Assembly: GCA_024345305.1 (NCBI GenBank)
Contig: BRON01000004.1
Coordinates: 1,798,001-1,862,000 of the forward strand
DNA: 64,000 nucleotides
From: Mrakia gelida
Taxonomy: Eukaryota > Basidiomycota > Tremellomycetes > Cystofilobasidiales > Mrakiaceae
Reading direction: 5' to 3'
The translations under genes and the position numbers were made by a program. Numbering within the stretch: position 1 is the first letter of the stretch; each line of letters starts with the position of its first letter. Below the pieces are notes generated by a model, which saw only the letters and a program-made list of their open reading frames with translations, ran no database searches and was not told the DNA's origin. Below are positions 22,818 through 34,465 of the stretch, piece by piece.

Positions 22818-23800
22818 ATGTCGAACATTCCCTTCTCGTCTCCTACACTCCCTCTCGAGATCAAACTCGCCATCATCCGCTTCTGCGACCCCGACACCCT
22901 CGCAAAGACAGCTCTCGTTTCGCTCGCCTTCCTCGAGCTCTCCTCGCCCATCCTCTACGATCATATCGAGATCACTGGCTTCGCTAGGATGGCGATGCTC
23001 TTCTGTTCTCGGGTGAGCTTTACTCTCTACTTTGTACACTTCAAACCCCTCGCAAGAAAAGCTGACCTTCCTTCCTTCCCTCCATCGCTCGGCCTTCCCC
23101 GTGTTGAATGTCGTTTCATCAGCCATCCTCTTCCCACCTCCCTCACCTAGACCCCTACCTCTCCCTCCGCCACATCCGAGCCGTCACCCTCACCTCTTCC
23201 TCCAACCTGGAACACGCTCCTCTCTTCTCTCGAGATCGGATCCTCACTCGAACCAAAGAACTCGACGTCGACGAGCTCACCCTCCGAATCATCTCCCACC
23301 CAAACACCTCTTCAGCTCACCTGGGATGGAATCGAACGCTCTTCAACCCCAAGGCCATCCATCTCATCGGTCATCCGCTCAACTCGAGTACCCACGAGCT
23401 TCCGACGGTGGATCTCTGCGATGGACTCTACCCCGAGTTGAGGTTGAAGACGTTGACGGACGTGATCAGCCATGAAGGGATGGGGGACTGGAGGTGTTTG
23501 AGGATGGTTCCCTCGATGCCTAGGGAGGTGACGGTGGTCTTCAAGCCGACGAAAAGACGGGTGGGAGTGGGAGTGGTGGAGGACGAGGAGAGTGAGGCGA
23601 TGAGAGTGTTGTTGTTGTTGACGCGAGGTGGGCTGCTAGAGCAAAAGCTCCCTCGTCTTCTGGAGGTCCTGGTCGAGTCGAGGACGACGGTCGATATTGT
23701 TTGGATACAGCTTCCCTCCCTCCTCCTTCCCCTCAAACGAGCTCCTGCTACGAGACAAAAGCTTCTTCGGACTACAAAGACAGACCCATGGTCAGTATGA
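22818..23800 (+). CDS. F-box-like family protein (paralogue C)
   Basis: ATG 22818, TGA 23798-23800. Exons 22818-23012 and 23123-23800 give 290 residues. The F-box-like block is LPLEIKLAIIRFCDPDTLAK followed by LSLAFLELSSPILYDHIEIT and LFCSR at the splice junction. Exon 2 carries the family block LDPYLSLRHIRAVTLTSSSN and then RTKELDVDELTLRIISHPNT. It is the intact partner of pseudogene B, and its donor GG|GTGAGC shows what B has lost. The tail (LLLLTRGGLLEQKLPRLLEV onward) does not match A or B, whose proteins end in YEVV. The last codons overlap a GTCAGT donor-like site (23791), but joining to the next acceptor near 23896 gives TGA at once, so I end the gene at 23800. Confidence 0.7.
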
Positions 23801-25689
23801 ACTCCTCCACTCAATCTCTCGCTCCTGGGTAGCAGTAGAGGACTCACAAGCTGAGCTGACCTTCCTTCCTTCTCTCCCGACCTACCTCTCTCCAGACCTC
23901 CCTCCCCTTCTTCCCCTCTGTCTCCTCAGCTCAACATCTCCTCGAAACCTCCCACCGGGTCCAGCGCATCCTCTGCAGGAGATCCCCCTCCTCCGAGCTC
24001 GATACCCAGTTCTCCCTCCTCCTCGGCGAGCTCGACCTCTATCCTCGCCAGCTCGCTCCTCCTCTCCCTCCCCGCACCTCACCTCTCCAACTTCCTGCCT
24101 TATTCGACTCCCCTTCAGCACCTCGGCCTCCTCCCACACAAGCTTCCCTCCCATCATCTCGACAGCTACCTCGCCCGAGAAAGACCAGATCGGTCTCGCT
24201 TCGAACGAGGGCCGGGATGCGAACGAGCTGCTCCAGGGGAGGGATTCTGCGACTTTGGGAAGTCGACGAGGTGCTGAAGGGGCGTGAGGCTGATTCGGAA
24301 AGATTGACGTGTATAGAAGAGCAGGCTGGGTGGATTTGGTAGTCGGGACGGTGTGCTGAAGACGGGAGTGGGTGCTGGGAGGTTGGACAGGGAAGGAAAG
24401 GGAAGATGGTGAGCTCGCGCGTTCTTCCTTCTTCTATGTCTCGTCCTCCGTCCCCGTCCGCTCGCGCCACTCGCCTCTGCGACCCCTCGAAGTGGAATTG
24501 GAGAACTCACTGCTGATCTCTCGTCGTTCTCTTGGCTCCTGTAGACCTTCTCGCCATCCTTCCAAGCTCACACCAAGCTTCAGCCCTCCCTCTCGCCGGA
24601 TCCGTCAGCCCAACCTCGACTCCTTGCCTACAAGTCGCCACTGGAACTGCCACCTCGTCTCGACCTCCAGACTAAGGATGAACACTTACACAGCTACTAG
24701 AAACACCATCGGACGCGTCTTGCTCCCTCCGTGGTCCTCGCTCTCGACACTTCTCATCCTCAGCAAAGGATCCGTCGAGACCCTCCTTCCCTCGAGTTCG
24801 ACCTCAACGATCCGCTTCGACGCCTCAGCAACCACTTTGACAGCCCTCATCTCACTCACCGGCACCCTCTCCACACGAACCATCGGCTTTGACGCGCATC
24901 TCCTCCCTGGGTCGACCTCCAGCGGTAGCGTCGACGAGAGAAGGAAGGGCGAACGAGGGCTGAATCGGTCCTCCTTCGTCGACCCTCTTGCTCGACTTCC
25001 CACAGCCTCCGGAGTGGTCTCGATCCTGATGCGTCGTCGTCGTCGTCGTCTTCACTTGGCTGCGTGGTTGTGCTTGGACTCGCTTGGGTAGAAGGGGAAA
25101 AGGCAGGGAGGGAGGGAGGGGAGCAGCTTCGCCGGATGGAGGTGTTGGGCTGAGCGGTGGGTTTCAGGTCGGACGAGACGCTTCGGTTTCTGCTTTCTTT
25201 TGTAATCATTCGGTTGTTTTGATTTTGTTTCACCGAGATGATATCGACGTCTCGCTCGACGCGACGACACTGCGACGACGCGAAGCGAAAAAGTCGAGAA
25301 AGCAGCGGCGTCGTCGAGATGATTCGGGCTGTCTGGTTGAGAAGATGGTAGGGGAGCGGGACGATCTGGCTCAAGCCACTCAAGAGACACCTGATGTCCT
25401 TCGACGTTGAGCTGGAAGGAGTTAGGTTTTGCACCGAGCAAAGGCAAAACCACGAGGAGGGCGTAGGAGGGCGTAGGGAGACGCGTCGTGTCTTGGGCTC
25501 ATTCGGTTCTTTCGTGAGCGGCCAGCTTGCCACGCGTATTTCTCAAAGGTTTATTCTTGAGTGAGCTTCTTGGCCGGCTCTGAGGCAAAATTGAGGCTGG
25601 AACAATCTCTCGAGCTGCTGCGTGGCTTTCGACGCGTTTGGCTTCCTCCAGCGTCTTCGTTTCGAGTCGAGCTCGTTCATCTCCCAACC
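23801..25689. other. Region with degenerate exon-like sequence
   Basis: 1.9 kb between F-box copy C and DCD1. A plus-strand acceptor near 23896 opens a frame with HLLETSHRVQRILCRRSPSS and a leucine-rich continuation. Another frame from about 24544 encodes LLAYKSPLELPPRLDLQTKD, then an in-frame TAG, then VLALDTSHPQQRIRRDPPSL in the same frame. The two frames share a loose TSH..QRI..R..PS pattern, hinting at duplicated, decayed exons. Stops and lack of a start argue against a working gene. 25100-25689 shows nothing recognisable apart from promoter sequence for DCD1. Confidence 0.3.
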
Positions 25690-27660
25690 ATGTTCATCGC
25701 TCTTGTAGGACTCCCCCTTTCTGGCAAGGATGCTATCGCAGACTGGCTCGTCAAGAACAAGGACTTCACTCGGGTGTCGATAGATCAGGTCAGTCCTTCT
25801 TGCACTCTTCGACAGGCAAAGGAAACCGACGAAGCTCAACTTTCCCTTCCTTCCTTTCTCTACCCTTCCTCCTTCTTCCAGTCCGCTGAGGAACCTCAGG
25901 TTAGTCCAGCATCACTCCCACAGGAGACAGTACTCGTTTGATGACCCCCTGGCCTCTGTTCTCAACCTCTTTTCTCTTATATAGTCCGATCTCCCCATCG
26001 CTTCGAGCTCAACCACCTCTCCTTCCTCCCCTCCTCTGGCCTTCCCTTCCGCGCTCTCCCTCCTCAACAACGCGACGAAATCATGGCGGACCAACCTCGT
26101 CACGACAGATCTACAGACAACGGATGATCTGGACGAGTTCCTGAAGCGGCCGTTCTTCCTTCTCGTGGGAGTCGAGGCAGGAGCGCTCGTCAGATGGGAT
26201 CGGTTCGTTCAACTTCCCTCCCTTCCTTTCTTTCGACTCTCTTGCCTCCAGCTCAACCAACCTCGTTTCGTTGCCTCGTTGCAGAGCTCTCCTCCGTGAC
26301 CCAACTCTGTCCCCAACCTCCCTTCAATCCTTCCAATCCTTCCTCGCCAACCACGACTCCCTCCTCTACAACCCTCCTTCCGCCTCCTCAGCCTCAACCT
26401 CCCTCCTCCCCTCCCCGTCTCCCACCTCCTCTCTACCACCACCCTCCGTCCTCCTCTCCTCACCCTCCTCAAACCCTGAATCAGAAGGACCCTCTCCACC
26501 TTTCAGAGCTCTCTCGTCCCTCTCCATAGACCTCTCAGCTTCTCCTCCCCTCGCTCCCGGACCATCTCCTCCAACAGCCCTCCACGACCTCTTCGCGCTC
26601 GCTAACCTACGGATCGTCAACAATTTCGTTTCGCTCGCTGACCTGTATGGGCATTTGGAGGAGCTGAATCTGGAGAATACGGAGAGGGTCAGGCCGTCGT
26701 GGGATAACTACTTCATGGTTCGTTTTCAGCTCGAGCGTCGTCGTCCCGTCGTCCCATCTCGTGTCTCCCTCGCTGACTTCCACTCTCTGTACACTAACCT
26801 CCTTCTCTTATTTCACGTCCTCTCATGCCTATCGATCTCTTCTTCCCCCCTCCCGTCCCTCGCTCGTCTTCGTTCAACAGACCCTCGCCTCCCTGGCCTC
26901 CCTCCGTTCAAACTGCATGAAGCGTCGCGTCGGAGCCATCCTCGTTCGCGAAAAGAGGATCGTCTCGACGGGATATAACGGAACGCCACGAGGAATGAGG
27001 AACTGTAACGAGGGTGGGTGTGGGAGATGTAATCGGGGAGAGGCGAGGGGTGGAGGATGTGAGTTTTCGCTTCGTTTCGTTTCGCGTTTTTGGTTGGTGC
27101 GAGTTGGTTTGGTTGTGTGTTTGGTGGAGAATAAGGGATGGTGGAGGGGATGAAGGTGTTCTGGGTTGGGTCTGAAACAGACTCGGATCGAGGAAGGGAA
27201 TCAGACCAACGACGAGAACGCGAGAGACTGACCCGCGCGACGCGTCTCTCCCGTTTCCCCTTCTTCTTCTTTCCTTTCAGTGAACCTCTGCGTCTGCCTC
27301 CACGCCGAAGAGAACGCTCTGCTCGAAGCTGGTCGAGAGAGAGTCGGTCTGACTGCTACGCTTTACTGCAACACGTGAGTGTCCGTCGTTCTGCTCTCTT
27401 TTTCGCCGAACCAAATCTGACTCTCCTCCCTCTCGCCGTTCCTCCCCCCTTGTTTCCTCCTGCCCCTTCCTCTCTCTCCCCCCTCCCCGCCTCCTCACTC
27501 GCTCATTTCCAGCTGTCCCTGCCTCCCCTGCGCCGTCAAAATCGTCCAGTCGGGAGTCAAGGAGGTCGTGTACAACCTCGCGTACGCGATGGACGAGGAG
27601 AGCGCGAGGGTGTTGAAGGAAGGTGGAGTGGAGTTGAGGAGGTGGAAGGGGGCTCCCTGA
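25690..27660 (+). CDS. DCD1: dCMP deaminase
   Basis: The enzyme converts dCMP to dUMP with a zinc centre, feeding thymidylate synthesis. ATG 25690, TGA 27658-27660. Exons: 25690-25788, 25882-25899 (18 nt), 25985-26202, 26285-26717, 26881-27058, 27281-27374, 27513-27660; total 1,188 nt, 395 residues. The N-terminus has the kinase-like extension seen in fungal enzymes (MFIALVGLPLSGKDAIADWL and DEFLKRPFFLLVGVEAGALV). The catalytic part shows MKRRVGAILVREKRIVSTGY and NGTPRGMRNCNEGGCGRCNR. It continues with the active-site HAEENAL (zinc ligand His, proton-shuttle Glu) and CPCLPCAVKIVQSGVKEVVY (CxxC zinc ligands). A Ser/Pro-rich insertion of about 75 residues (26360-26580) separates the two parts and is longer than I expect for the family. 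Identification is firm. Confidence 0.93.
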
Positions 27661-28127
27661 CGACGAACCTCACCAAAGTAGACTTGAGAGGAGGAGGAGG
27701 CAGCGTGGGTTGGGAGGCGATGAGGGAGGGGAAGTCACCATATTGGTTGTTTGGGACACAGAAGAGAGAAGCGAGATATGATATAGTTCGTGCTGTACGA
27801 GAGAGACTAAGCTAGTTGATACATAAGGTGGATGGGTCGACGAGAGAGAAAAGCTACATGTTGATGGGTTGGGAAGGGACAGAAATGGGGTGCAGAGAAG
27901 AGTCGGGAAGAGCGAGCTCGCGCTTCCCCCTCCTTCGCTGGGCTTCGATATCGATGGGCGCCGGCGAAAAACTAAGAGTGAAAACTTCAAAAACGAAGGA
28001 GAGGAGAGTCAGCCTAATGACGATATGTCCAACGAAGTCGTCGTTGTTGTGGATGGGCTCTTCGGATCGAAAGGAGAAGAGGTGGAGGAGGGGACGGGTT
28101 GGACTGAAGCTCACCCTCGTTTGGTCT
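27661..28127. other. Convergent 3' region DCD1 / GSKIP-like
   Basis: Between two stop codons. It should hold both 3' UTRs. No gene recognised. Confidence 0.5.
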
Positions 28128-28617
28128 CTAAGCCGTCGTGGCCTGAAGCTGCTCTTGATGGTCCTCCTGGTTCTTCTGCACGTCGAGAAGTTTGCTGAAG
28201 AGGGTTTGGTTCCATTTCTCAGCGTAGAGGGGCGAGATGGACGACAGGAGGTTGGAGAGCGTTTCGTGCAGGGGAGATGGGTCGTTCGTGGAGGTCGTCG
28301 ACGAGGAGGAAGCGGGAGGGAGAACCTGGGTGCGATTCGAAGCGAAGCGAGCAACAGTCAGCTCAAGAGAGGAGAGGAGAAGGTTTGCATGCGAGTGAGG
28401 ACGAGCTAGATCGACTCACCTCGAAACCTCTAATGGTGAGCTTGATGTCTACGTCGTTACCTTCGAGCAAGGTGATGGTCGCTCTCGCATCGTCCGCTGT
28501 CTCTCCCTGGGGCATGCACTGAAGCGAGAACGAGTTGATCAACCCTTGGTTGATATCCTCAGACAGCGAGAGAGCGAGTTCCTCGGGTGAGAACGAGGAG
28601 GGTTGAGGATAAGGCAT
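28128..28617 (-). CDS. GSKIP-domain protein
   Basis: ATG at 28617 (MPYPQPSSFSPEELALSLSE), stop 28128-28130. Two exons, about 28617-28420 and 28325-28128, give about 131 residues. Exon 1 includes LINSFSLQCMPQGETADDAR and ITLLEGNDVDIKLTIRGFE. Exon 2 after a Ser/Thr linker has the hallmark LHETLSNLLSSISPLYAEKW followed by NQTLFSKLLDVQK, closely patterned on the C-terminal half of GSK3-interacting protein (HETVYSLLDTLSP..). In animals GSKIP binds GSK3 and PKA; in fungi the domain protein is small and poorly studied, so the biological role is not assigned. It shares a 173-bp divergent promoter with EXO84. Confidence 0.75.
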
Positions 28618-28790
28618 CTTTTGGGATGGATGTTGAGAGGGATCCGACCTCGCCCTCCCTCGAAAGCAGCTCACCTCCTTGCCTTCCCTTCGCCTTCCTC
28701 TTTCGTCAAACCGTCACAACAGTCAAATTCACATCTCCCAAGCTCAAACTCAAGCGCATATACCCATCTCCCCCTCCTTCTCGCGTTCGG
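28618..28790. promoter_or_regulatory. Divergent promoter GSKIP-like / EXO84
   Basis: 173 bp between opposing start codons, pyrimidine-rich on the plus strand. Shared regulation is inferred from spacing only. Confidence 0.45.
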
Positions 28791-31700
28791 ATGTCTCGTC
28801 AACCCTCAGGAGGGCAAGGAGGAGGAGGCTCGTCCTCGAATGGGTCCTCCCTTCCAGCTGTCGTCGCCTCCCTTCGAACTCGTCGTCCTTCAGCAGCAGC
28901 TCCAGCCCAGCCTACGTCTTCTTCATCCAAGCTGAGGAAGACATCTTTGGCGGTTCCTATGCCGGATGGGAAACCCAAAGGTACGCTCTCCCCTACTCTC
29001 TGTAGCGTGAGAAAGAGCGCATCCGAGAGATGAGCTCGGTCACACCTCACACCTCCCTTCCCTCCTTTCCCAAGCTCACCCTACTCCCTCCTTCGCTTCT
29101 TCTCGCAGACCGTAAATCTCGTATTGTCTCGGACAAGATCAAGAAACGACTTTCCATGCGATACAACGACGATGCTCCCTCCTCGTCCTATCCAGCTCCA
29201 GCCGTCCCTTCCCTTCCAGCAGGTCTCGCAGGAGGAAGGCGTCGTCCGACGGGGATGGACTCCTCCTCACAACAACAACAACAACAACCTTGGAGAGATG
29301 ATGCCGAGGACTCAGGAGGGTTCAACTACTCTAGCGAGAGGAAGGATAGTGCGAGTGGAGCGATCGTGAGGAAGGATCCTGGGACGCTGGATATGGCCGT
29401 GTTGGGGAAGGAGGGGTACGATCCCGAGGCTTGTGAGTCGACATTTTGCTGTTGGAGAGGGTTGGGAGGGAGCAGGAGCTGACAAGAGGGCTTGGGGATG
29501 CTGGTAGACATCAAAACCAAACTGGCTGGAGCGACGAACGAGGAGATCAAGGCTTTCGCGGCGGCTCTCGAGGCGAGCAAGGCTGCTACTTCGACGGATG
29601 TCCGTTCCTCTCCTCCCTTCTTTCCTTCTCCCTTTCTCGCCTTCCTTGACTGACATGCTCGCTCATTCTTCGATACAGCTCCAACGAAACGTGTTCAAGA
29701 AGTCCGTCCTCCCCGCTTTCCTGTCCCCTCTTGCGTTATTGTTCGTCGAACTGACGCGTCTCTCCTTTCCTCCTCAAACAGCTACGCCGAGTTCGTCGTC
29801 ATCTCCAAGGAGATCGCTACCCTCGAGAACGACATGTTGGAGCTCAAGGATCTCCTCGGAGAGTGGAAGGGAGTCCCTGAAGCTTTGGTTGGGCTGGAGG
29901 ATCCCAGTCTTGGAGGTGAGTCGAATCGAACTCGAGCTCGACCTCTCTTTGTGCTTCGCTTCGCCATCCGAACGCGTCCACAACCTCACTCTTGCTTCAG
30001 TCGCTGACTCCTCCTCTTCCCCTCCGCCTTTCTTTCTCGTCCCTCTCACAATCGCGTCCTCCTCAGCCCGCAAACCCGACTCCATCACCTCCCTCTCCCA
30101 CTCCACCTCCACCTCCCGCCGTTCCTCCATCCTCGACCTCCAAACCCTCTACCGAACCCAAATCACAACCCTCTGGTCCTCCGTCTCAGGCTCCCAGAAA
30201 TTCGTCCCCTTGATCCCAGGCCGGCACGTCGTCGCCGAAGCCTCAACGTTCGTGGAACTCAACCCTGCGACGTACAAGGTCAAGGGAGCCGTGAGGATCT
30301 TTGTGCTGGATGATCTGGTGCTGGTGGCGAGTATTAGGAAGAACAGGCTTGGAGGAGGGAGTGTGAGTGGACGTGGGGGTGGAGGGGAGGGTGGGAAGGG
30401 GGAGGGAGGAGAGCCGGGGAGTAGGAACGGGAGTGTTAGTTCGAGGAGTGGGGCGGGTGGGGAGGAGGGGGGAGGGGGGACGTTGGTGGCGGAGAGGTGT
30501 TGGGTGCTGACGGAGGTGACTGTGGTGGATGCTAAGGATTCGGGAGGTCAGTTCGATCGTCTTCTCTTCTTCTCTCGAGAAGGGCGAGACGCGTCCGTTG
30601 TTTCGTCTCGTCTCGTTTGTCCACTTTCCTCGTTCTCTTCGCTGACTCTCGTCTCCCCTTCCTTCGCTTCTCTTGGTTTCTCGTTCGGATGCAGACCTCA
30701 CCAACGCCGTCAAGATCCGTCGAGGCAAGGAAACCTCCATCTTTCGAACCGAACGAAACGAGGACAAGAAGGCTCTTCTCGCCAGCTTCAGGCAGGTCGC
30801 CGAGGCTCTCGCAAACAAGAAGAGGAACCAGATCGAGAAAGAGCAGGAGCGACGTCGGTCGATGTGGCAGGGCGATGTACGTCTCTCTCTCTCTCGAACC
30901 CTCGCTCGTTCTTCGTCCTCGTCGCGCGAACCGAAGCTGACCCTCGCCCTCGTCGTCTTCGTTCGAACCTCAGGTCCCAGCAGGTCTCTCGGCACCACCG
31001 CCAATGCCGTCAGGAGGAGGTCCAGGAGGATTCAGCAACATGCCTGGCTCGAGGAGTTCGTTCGTCGATCTGGGAGGGTTCGGAGGGGTGATGGCGGGAG
31101 GAGGTTTCGGAGGCGGAGCAGGGATGGGAGGAGACGCCCACGGAAGGAACTTGAGGTGGATTGACGATTTTGGGGATGAGCTGGCGGTAGCGATCGCTGT
31201 GCGAGACTGGGATGAATCGGTTGCGCTGGTGGAGAAAGGTGAGTCGGAGCTTCTCGTCTTCCTTCAGACGCGTCTTCACCTCGTTCGTTTCGTCTTCGAG
31301 TTCGCTGACTCCTCTTTTACTCTCCACTTGACGCAGCCAAAACCCGCCTCCAGCCCCTCCTCATCTCCGACCCACCAACCGCCCTCCTCATCCGCCAGAA
31401 ACTTCTCCCTCTCCAAACCTCCTTGCTCGCCTCCCTCTGCTACGAACTCTCCTCCCCAACCTTGCGAAAACACTCCCTCGCCCACCTCGTTTCCCTCTTC
31501 TACCGACTCGATCAGCCCGACCTCGCTCAGACCACGTTCTTGAAGGCAAGGAGCGAGGTGCTGAGGAAGAGGGTGAGGACGATCAAGTTCGAAGGGGATA
31601 TCAGCTTGTATGTGAACGAGTTGGCGGTGGTGAGCTTCATGGGGGTGAAGCATACGAGCGATTGGTATTTGCCTGCGTTCAAGGAGAGTGGGATGGCTAG

Positions 31701-32480
31701 TGGTGAGTCGAAGGCTTTATATCTGGTGTCTGAGTTGGGTGGACGCGAGGAAGAGATGGAAGAGGACTGATCGAACAGCGAACTGACGACGCGGCTTTCC
31801 CTTCCTCTTCTTCGTTCGTTGCAGGACTCGTCACCTGGGCCAAGGAACAGATCGAAATCTTTGCAGGCATGTTCCGTCGGCAAGTTTACGGCTCGGACGT
31901 CGACCCTTCGGTCGTTGAGGAGGCTCTCGAGGCGACGAGGATTCAATCAAAGAAGGTTCGTTTCGTCTCGTCTCGTCTCCTCTCTCTCCCTCCTCTCCTC
32001 AACTCACCCGCCCTCGTACCGACTCGACTTCATTCCTTAATCCCTGCTCAGCTCCTCTACGACATCGGCCTAGACCTCACCTTCCTCCTCCGATCCCTCC
32101 TGGCCGACCCTCGCTTCCCCTCCTCCTCCTTCGCCTTCAACCAACCCACCTCCACCTCCTCCTCTTCCACTTCTTCCTCCTCCCGAATGCCAACCACAAC
32201 ACCCATCCTCGAAGCCTACCGAACTCCCAAAGTCCCCCAGCAACAGGACACCCCCAAGATCCCCTCCTCGTCGCAACCTCCAACATCCTCGCTTCCTCCG
32301 CTGACGCCTGACGTTGGCAGCGGTGCGACGAGACCAGCGAGCGGAGGAGTTCCGCCGCCGAGACCACCTAGGAGGGAGAGGAGGCCGGAAGGAGTGCCGC
32401 CTGCTGCTGCTGCTGCTTCCGTTGCTTCAGGTGGAGAGAGGGAACGAACAACGACGACGGCGAGGGAAGGGCAGTTTTAG
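28791..32480 (+). CDS. EXO84: Exocyst complex subunit EXO84
   Basis: EXO84 belongs to the octameric exocyst that tethers secretory vesicles to the plasma membrane. ATG 28791, TAG 32478-32480. Eleven exons: 28791-28980, 29109-29432, 29508-29599, 29679-29701 (23 nt), 29782-29915, 30067-30546, 30695-30876, 30974-31238, 31337-31702, 31825-31955, 32052-32480; total 2,616 nt, 871 residues. Key blocks: DRKSRIVSDKIKKRLSMRYN; KLAGATNEEIKAFAAALEAS; LQRNVFKNYAEFVVISKEIA followed by TLENDMLELKDLL (coiled coil); a PH domain from KFVPLIPGRHVVAEASTFVE to IRKNR with a Gly-rich loop; DLTNAVKIRRGKETSIFRTE; and the C-terminal helical region with LRWIDDFGDELAVAIAVRDW and TIKFEGDISLYVNELAVVSF. The last exon adds a Ser/Pro-rich tail. 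All junctions keep frame. Confidence 0.93.
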
Positions 32481-32565
32481 ACGCGACGGACGGACGATCT
32501 AGTTTACGACACGTTGGGACTCTTGGTTTCTCTCTGTTTCTTCATTTTCGACTTGATGATATCTT

Positions 32566-34323
32566 TTACGTTTCATGTTCTTTAACGTCCAAAACTACCT
32601 CCTCCTCGTCCCCTTCCACACCCTTCAGAACAAGCCTCATCCCGTCCTTCGCACAAACGACGCGTCTCCCCTCTCGACCCCAAGCTTCCTGCGTCTGCCG
32701 CTCGATCTCGAGCATGTGGGAGTCGAGGTGGAAGATGGTTGAGAAGTGCTGCGACGCGAAGCAAAAGCGGGTGAGGGTGAGTTCGGGTCGGAGGAGGGAC
32801 AGGGAGAGAAGAGAGGGAAGAGAGAGAAGGAACGAACATCCAAAACAACCTGCTTCGCGTCGATGGATTTCGCGAACGCTCCAGCTACGTCGGGAGTAGA
32901 GTGTCCTCTCGCTGCTGATTTCTCTCGCACGGAATCGAACGTCGGCGCTCCTTCCTTCTTCGAAGGATAGGGAATGTGCGCGTTCGTGCATTCGTGGACG
33001 AGCCTGAGACGGACGAAAGACGGAGACCTGTCAGCAACTCCCCCCTCAACAGGACCCTTCCCCTCCCAGCTACCTAAGAGAAACTACAGAAAAGGGAGGT
33101 AAGCAAACTCACAGATCAACTTTCATCGCCAACTGCCTCACTCCACTCGCGTCGCTCGTATCACCCAAGATCGCGACCTTCGACCCTCTGTTCCAACCAG
33201 GATGCTCGAGCTTCTCTCCATCCGGTAGCTCAATGGGTTCGTACGGCGGTCGAAGGAGTTTTCCGAGGAGGGAAGGGCGGAGGTTGTGGGTTGTGAGGGA
33301 CGCGAGGTAGGAGGGAGGGAACGAGCGAGGTGTGGAAGGGAAGGTGAGGATGTATCCGAAGGAGGTGACTTTGAACGAACGAATCAGCAGATGAGCTGAG
33401 TCAGCGTCTGACTGAGGTAACTAGATACGAGTAGATCAGGGGAGAAGGAGCTGACCTCGATGAGCGATCTCTCCAACATCGACGACCCATCCGTTCGGTG
33501 AACTCGCTTCGTCGAGGATGTCCCTCCAGAACCCGTCCTCTCCTCGAGCGAGATCCCTCCCAGCTACCTCGTTCAGATGCATCTCGTCAACCGAGCAGGA
33601 TGTGGGAGTCTCTCCTGGGAGAAGGAGCTCGTGGACGGCGTAGGTGGCTCCTAGTTGAGTCGAGGTGACGCTGAGGGTGGTTCGAACGAGAGAGCGGAGA
33701 CCTGATGGACCGTAGATGTTTATGGAAGGCTAAGACGAGGGAGAGGGTCAGTAAAGTCTCGGAACTAGATGATAGGAGGAATGTCCCACACCTTCGGGGA
33801 AGGATTTCGAGCTTTGAAACGAGCCAGAAGAGCAGGAGTGTTGGTGACTCCCGAGAGGACGCAACCGAGGAGAGGGACGAGTCCGAGGACGTGGTCGGCT
33901 GAGACGATGGAGAGGCGCGAGAGAAGGGTCAGGGACTGTAAGACGAGCATGGAGAGAGTGCTGAGCTCACCATGCAGATGAGTGATGAAGATGGTATCGA
34001 GGTTCTTGGTCTTGAAGGAGAAGAGCTGAAGCTGACGGAACGTCCCTTCCGCACAATCCACCACTGTTTGCCCACCACCAGAACATGATGAGCTTCCAGC
34101 TTGGATATGAAGCAGACAGAGAAGACTCACGGCAGGCTCTTCCCTCTCTAGAAACGGCCAGAGAGCTGCAGTTCCTCGTTCGAGATGGTCCTCCTCCACT
34201 CGAGGTTCCAAAGAAGGTGAGCTCAACGTCTTTCCTCTGCGAGAGCGAGAACGACAGCAAGAGAACGAGAGCGTCAGTCTTTCTGAAGCTCGAAGTGGCA
34301 AGGAGCGATGATATGCTTACCAT
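32566..34323 (-). CDS. tRNase Z (ribonuclease Z), short form
   Basis: Removes the 3' trailer from pre-tRNA. Stop 32566-32568; ATG 34323-34321. Exons: 34323-34321 (coding part is only the ATG), 34236-34131, about 34064-33971, 33898-33792, 33729-33456, 33368-33113, 33003-32838, 32748-32566. It opens MRKDVELTFFGTSSGGGPSR. The metallo-beta-lactamase core is complete: LVDCAEGTFRQLQ, then THLH followed by ADH across an intron (HxHxDH), VAILGDTSDASGVRQLAMKV (metal-binding Asp), LLVHECTNAHIPYP, GHSTPDVAGAFAKSIDAKQV and the final HFS. The length suits a short tRNase Z (ELAC1/TrnZ-S type) rather than the long form. It is divergent from MOB1 with 142 bp between starts. The last intron uses a GTTCGT donor. 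Confidence 0.9.
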
Positions 34324-34465
34324 GGAGATGCTGTAGAAGAGGGAAGCAAAGTTCCCGAGCTCGTCATGGTTCTGAGGAGATCGAGGGCGGAAGGACGCGT
34401 TCTCCTTTCCACCAAACTCAACTTCGCCGACGGATCCTCCCCTTCCTCCCTCTCATCCAACCAAC
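34324..34465. promoter_or_regulatory. Divergent promoter tRNase Z / MOB1
   Basis: 142 bp between opposing ATGs. The 5' UTRs must be very short or overlap. No motif identified. Confidence 0.45.

Noticed and set aside
33217..33240. tRNA D-arm-like string GGTAGCTCAATGGGTTCG on the plus strand
   Set aside because: It lies inside a conserved exon of tRNase Z (antisense of EPIELPDGEK) and there is no matching acceptor stem, anticodon arm or T-arm around it.
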